Positions 6,734-8,701 of a stretch of 8,701 bases of DNA are shown here, one piece after another. The position numbers were made by a program, and so were the translations under genes. The DNA lies in the NCBI GenBank assembly GCA_964641945.1, contig CAZXLQ010000232.1, positions 1 to 8,701 of the forward strand, written 5' to 3'. Position 1 is the first letter of the stretch; each line of letters starts with the position of its first letter. Under the pieces are notes generated by a model. It was not told where the DNA came from and did not search any database. It was given only the letters and a program-made list of their open reading frames with translations. This DNA comes from JADIYM01 sp964641945 (GTDB taxonomy: Bacteria; Acidobacteriota; Blastocatellia; UBA7656; JADIYM01).

Positions 6734-7711
6734 ATGCTTCCACACGTCCAACTCATCTTTACGGGCGGCACGATCTCGATGGAGGTCGACCAGGTCGTCG
6801 GCGCCGCGGTTCCGGTCCGATCTGGCGAGCAGATTCTCGCGAGCGCGCCGGGACTGGACAAGTTCGCGAGCTTTGGCATCAACAACTTCGCAAAGCTGCC
6901 CGGACCGCACATGACGCCGCCGCTCATGAGCGAGCTGGCGGCCATGGTCAGGGAACTGCTCGACGATGACGCGACCTCCGGAGCCGTCATCACGCACGGC
7001 ACTGACACCCTCGAAGAAACTGCGTATTTCCTCGATCTCGTCCATTCGTCGCCGAAGCCTGTCGCCTTTGTAGGGGCGATGCGCAACGCGTCGGAGCTCG
7101 GATGGGATGGCCCGCCGAACCTGATCGCGGCCGTTCGAGCGATTACGAATCCGTCGACGCGGGACCTGGGCGTCCTGATCGTGATGAACGAGGTGATTCT
7201 GGCCGCGTCGGAGGCGACCAAGACGCATACCGAGTCTGTCGACACGTTTCAGAGTCCCGATTTCGGACCGGTCGGCATCGTCGACAAGGACCGCGTCATG
7301 ATCACGCGCAGGCCGACGCACCGAGCACACATCGAGGCATCGGGTACATTGCCCGATGTCGCCCTGGTGAAAATGGCGGCTGGAATGGATGGAAGGATGA
7401 TCCGCGCGGCAGCGTCAACAGGCGCCGCGGGGCTCGTCATCGAAGCGCTTGGCCGTGGAAACGTGCCGCCGGAGACCATCCCTGCCATTCGTGAGGTCCT
7501 GTCGGCCGGACTGCCGGTGGTGATTGCCTCCCGTTGCCTGCGCGGGAGGGTGCTCGATACGTATGGCTACCCGGGCGGCGGTTACGAGCTTCGTGAGCTG
7601 GGGTGCCAGTTCGCTGGCTCGCTTCCGGGCCAGAAGGCCCGCATCCGGCTGATGCTGGCGCTCGCAGCGGTAGGCCGGCACCGCGTAGCGGAGTACTTCG
7701 AGGGGCTGTGA
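6734..7711 (+). CDS. L-asparaginase, cytoplasmic type
   Basis: The product (325 residues) would hydrolyse L-asparagine to aspartate and ammonia. The first catalytic motif FTGGTIS (9-15) provides nucleophile T10. The second, THGTDTLEET (87-96), provides T90 and D91. K163 in ATKTHT completes the Thr-Lys-Asp set known from E. coli AnsB. Other family landmarks are FVGAMRNAS (112-120), GPPNL (126-130), VMNEVI (150-155) and YGYPGGG...AGSLPGQKARI near the C-terminus. There is no signal peptide, so it is unlike periplasmic AnsB. The position aligned with substrate-binding Ser58 of AnsB looks like Gly57 within PGPHMT. The ATG at 6734 lies 6 nt after the alaX stop, with no clear SD, so translation is probably coupled. 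Glutaminase side activity cannot be judged. Confidence 0.93.
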   Translation: MLPHVQLIFTGGTISMEVDQVVGAAVPVRSGEQILASAPGLDKFASFGINNFAKLPGPHMTPPLMSELAAMVRELLDDDATSGAVITHGTDTLEETAYFLDLVHSSPKPVAFVGAMRNASELGWDGPPNLIAAVRAITNPSTRDLGVLIVMNEVILAASEATKTHTESVDTFQSPDFGPVGIVDKDRVMITRRPTHRAHIEASGTLPDVALVKMAAGMDGRMIRAAASTGAAGLVIEALGRGNVPPETIPAIREVLSAGLPVVIASRCLRGRVLDTYGYPGGGYELRELGCQFAGSLPGQKARIRLMLALAAVGRHRVAEYFEGL

Positions 7712-7718
7712 AGTTCGA

Positions 7719-7733
7719 GGCGGCAGGGCCGCT
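7719..7733. terminator. Small GC hairpin between convergent genes
   Basis: The 32-nt gap between the asparaginase stop and the hydrolase stop contains GCGGC-AGG-GCCGC (7720-7732), a 5-bp stem with one more G-U pair outside it. It could serve as a bidirectional terminator, but neither strand has a following T-run, so it may equally be a chance GC-rich palindrome. Confidence 0.3.
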
Positions 7734-7743
7734 CGGGTGGAAA

Positions 7744-8460
7744 TCAGACCTGCGACAGCTCCCCGGCCTGCTGCCCAACGGGTCTGCCCGTCAGTTGCCT
7801 TACAAACCAGGCAGCAGCAAGCTCCGCGACCTCGTCCAGCTTTCCCGGCTCTTCGAAGAGATGCGTGGCGCGCGGAACGATGGCGAGCTCGCGCTCGCAA
7901 CGCATCAGTTCAAAGGCATCCTCGTTGAGTCCGATGACCGGCACGTCCCAACCGCCGACGATCAGCAGCGTGGGTGCCGTGACGCGTGGCAGCGCGCTTC
8001 CAGCGAGGTCGGGCCGTCCGCCGCGCGAGACGATTGCGCCGATCTCGTCGTGGAGCTCGGCGGCGGCGACGAGCGCCGCTGCTGCGCCGGTGCTCGATCC
8101 AAAATAGCCGACGCGCAGGGAAGATGTCTCGGGCCATTCCGAGACGGCTCGCGTTGCCGCGACGAGGCGCGACGCGAGCAGGCGAATGTCGAATCGCAGG
8201 TGCCGCGTACGCAGGTCGATCAGCTCCTCCGCCGGTGTGAGCAGGTCGAACAGGAGCGTCCCGAGGCCGGCGTCGCGCATCCGCTCGGCGACGAACCGGT
8301 TTCGCGTGCTGCGCCTGCTGCTCCCGCTCCCATGAGCGAAGAGGACGATCCCCTTCGCCGCCGCAGGCACGTTCAGGTCGCCCGCGAGCAGGCGGCCATC
8401 GATTGGAATGGGTACTTCCCGGACAAGTGCAGTCGAGCGTTCCAACGTCGAGTTCGTCAC
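7744..8460 (-). CDS. Alpha/beta hydrolase, dienelactone hydrolase family
   Basis: This 238-residue protein is a cytoplasmic alpha/beta hydrolase. The oxyanion-hole motif FAHGSGSSRRS (41-51) is followed by RNRFVAERM (53-61). The nucleophile elbow GSSTG (121-125) gives S123, the acid is D172 in VGGWD, and the base is H200 in ATHLFEEPG, so the triad is complete. Length and motif spacing match the small dienelactone-hydrolase-like proteins that also occur fused to or next to phosphoribosyltransferases; the substrate is unknown. The start is the GTG at 8460, because AAAGGAGG ends 6 nt before it. An ATG at 8508 would add 16 Pro/Arg-rich residues and lacks an SD. It is convergent with the asparaginase gene and has no visible operon partner within the window. 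Confidence 0.9.
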   Translation of the reverse strand: MTNSTLERSTALVREVPIPIDGRLLAGDLNVPAAAKGIVLFAHGSGSSRRSTRNRFVAERMRDAGLGTLLFDLLTPAEELIDLRTRHLRFDIRLLASRLVAATRAVSEWPETSSLRVGYFGSSTGAAAALVAAAELHDEIGAIVSRGGRPDLAGSALPRVTAPTLLIVGGWDVPVIGLNEDAFELMRCERELAIVPRATHLFEEPGKLDEVAELAAAWFVRQLTGRPVGQQAGELSQV

Positions 8461-8466
8461 GGCGAG

Positions 8467-8474
8467 CCTCCTTT
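8467..8474 (-). promoter_or_regulatory. Strong Shine-Dalgarno site of the hydrolase gene
   Basis: AAAGGAGG on the minus strand is followed by 6 nt (CTCGCC) and GTG. It is a near-full match to the anti-SD of 16S rRNA and fixes the GTG at 8460 as the start. It is the only strong SD in this window; the other genes have none or are probably leaderless. Confidence 0.8.
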
Positions 8475-8613
8475 CCAGCGGTCGTGGAGGACTGCCTCCT
8501 GCAACCATCCGATTCGTCCAGAGTTCAACCGAAAATCCATCGCAGAACTTCTTGCAATCGGTGTTCCTCTCCCGCGACGACGAGTCTGCGGTTTGAGACT
8601 CTGTCCGTGGGAC

Positions 8614-8631
8614 GCTCGCTACCGCTCGCGG
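8614..8631 (-). repeat. 18-nt dispersed repeat, copy 2 (inverted)
   Basis: The minus strand reads CCGCGAGCGGTAGCGAGC, identical over 18 nt to 3565-3582. The similarity extends weakly on the 5' side: GAG here versus GAA in copy 1. On the minus strand it is immediately preceded by TTTTTTGAG. Confidence 0.7.
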
Positions 8632-8701
8632 CTCAAAAAACGGTGATGGAGCACGAAGCGTCTGGTAACCGGCTAGCCCCGTGTCGTGAGCGGCGTGGGG
8701 T

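Larger units (their letters stand above)
8461..8701. other. Leader/upstream region of the hydrolase gene
   Basis: These 241 nt contain the SD, a GGAGG-CAGT-CCTCC hairpin (8486-8499, minus strand), the second 18-nt repeat (8614-8631) and a run of six A at 8635-8640 (T6 on the minus strand). I found no convincing sigma-70 promoter for the hydrolase and no ORF or tRNA. The last 60 nt remain unexplained. Confidence 0.5.

Noticed and set aside
5411..7330. Very long minus-strand open frame (639 codons) antisense to alaX and asparaginase
   Set aside because: The plus strand has two confident enzymes with complete motifs. The antisense product is Arg/Asp-rich with no recognisable domain, as expected for a stop-poor frame in GC-rich DNA.
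7603..8646. Plus-strand open frame (347 codons) across the hydrolase
   Set aside because: The minus strand has a full catalytic triad and a strong SD; the plus frame has no recognisable domain and overlaps the asparaginase end.
8651..8664. CGAAGCGTCTG shared between 8654-8664 and the minus strand of the window-start hairpin
   Set aside because: An 11-nt match is near what chance allows for this window, and neighbouring sequence does not match.
8641..8701. Possible tRNA or terminator at the right edge (T6 on the minus strand, GGCTAGCC palindrome)
   Set aside because: No cloverleaf or T-loop consensus, and no stable stem directly before the T-run.

Overview
The window is GC-rich DNA, compactly coded, with six confident protein genes, no RNA genes and no CRISPR array, integrase or transposase. 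The gene set suggests a soil-type, high-GC Gram-negative bacterium. A TPR protein with a divergent C-terminal GGDEF domain, a secreted PQQ-type beta-propeller, and short dispersed intergenic repeats are all things I associate with Acidobacteriota (Vicinamibacteria-like) and similar phyla. That assignment is inference; no phylogenetic marker is present.

Layout. Positions 1-72 hold a near-perfect 24-bp-arm inverted repeat followed by GAGAC-rich repeats, just beyond the 3' end of the first gene. Two minus-strand genes follow: the TPR/degenerate-GGDEF protein (98-2290) and, upstream of it in transcription order, a small alkaline-phosphatase-superfamily metalloenzyme related to phosphoglycerate mutase and phosphopentomutase (2524-3411). 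A 234-bp divergent intergenic region separates these from three plus-strand genes: a secreted PQQ-repeat beta-propeller (3646-5466), a long-form alanyl-tRNA editing protein AlaX with a DHHA1-like tail (5498-6727) and a cytoplasmic L-asparaginase (6734-7711). The 31-nt and 6-nt gaps suggest one operon. A convergent minus-strand alpha/beta hydrolase of the dienelactone hydrolase type (7744-8460) closes the coding part. Its leader (8461-8701) carries a strong ribosome binding site and a second copy, inverted, of an 18-nt repeat found in the divergent intergenic region.

How it works together. No single pathway links these genes. AlaX (removal of mischarged amino acids from tRNA-Ala) and asparaginase (Asn to Asp) both touch amino-acid and translation quality, but their pairing may be only positional. 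The most notable features are regulatory or structural. Both genes at the divergent promoter have a -10-like hexamer exactly 7 nt before the start codon, which suggests leaderless mRNAs. The GGDEF domain keeps its GGEEF signature but has lost most other catalytic residues. The hydrolase leader has an SD sequence that could be masked by an upstream CCTCC, which can alternatively pair elsewhere. I see no convincing new multi-gene system such as defence, secretion or a biosynthetic cluster.
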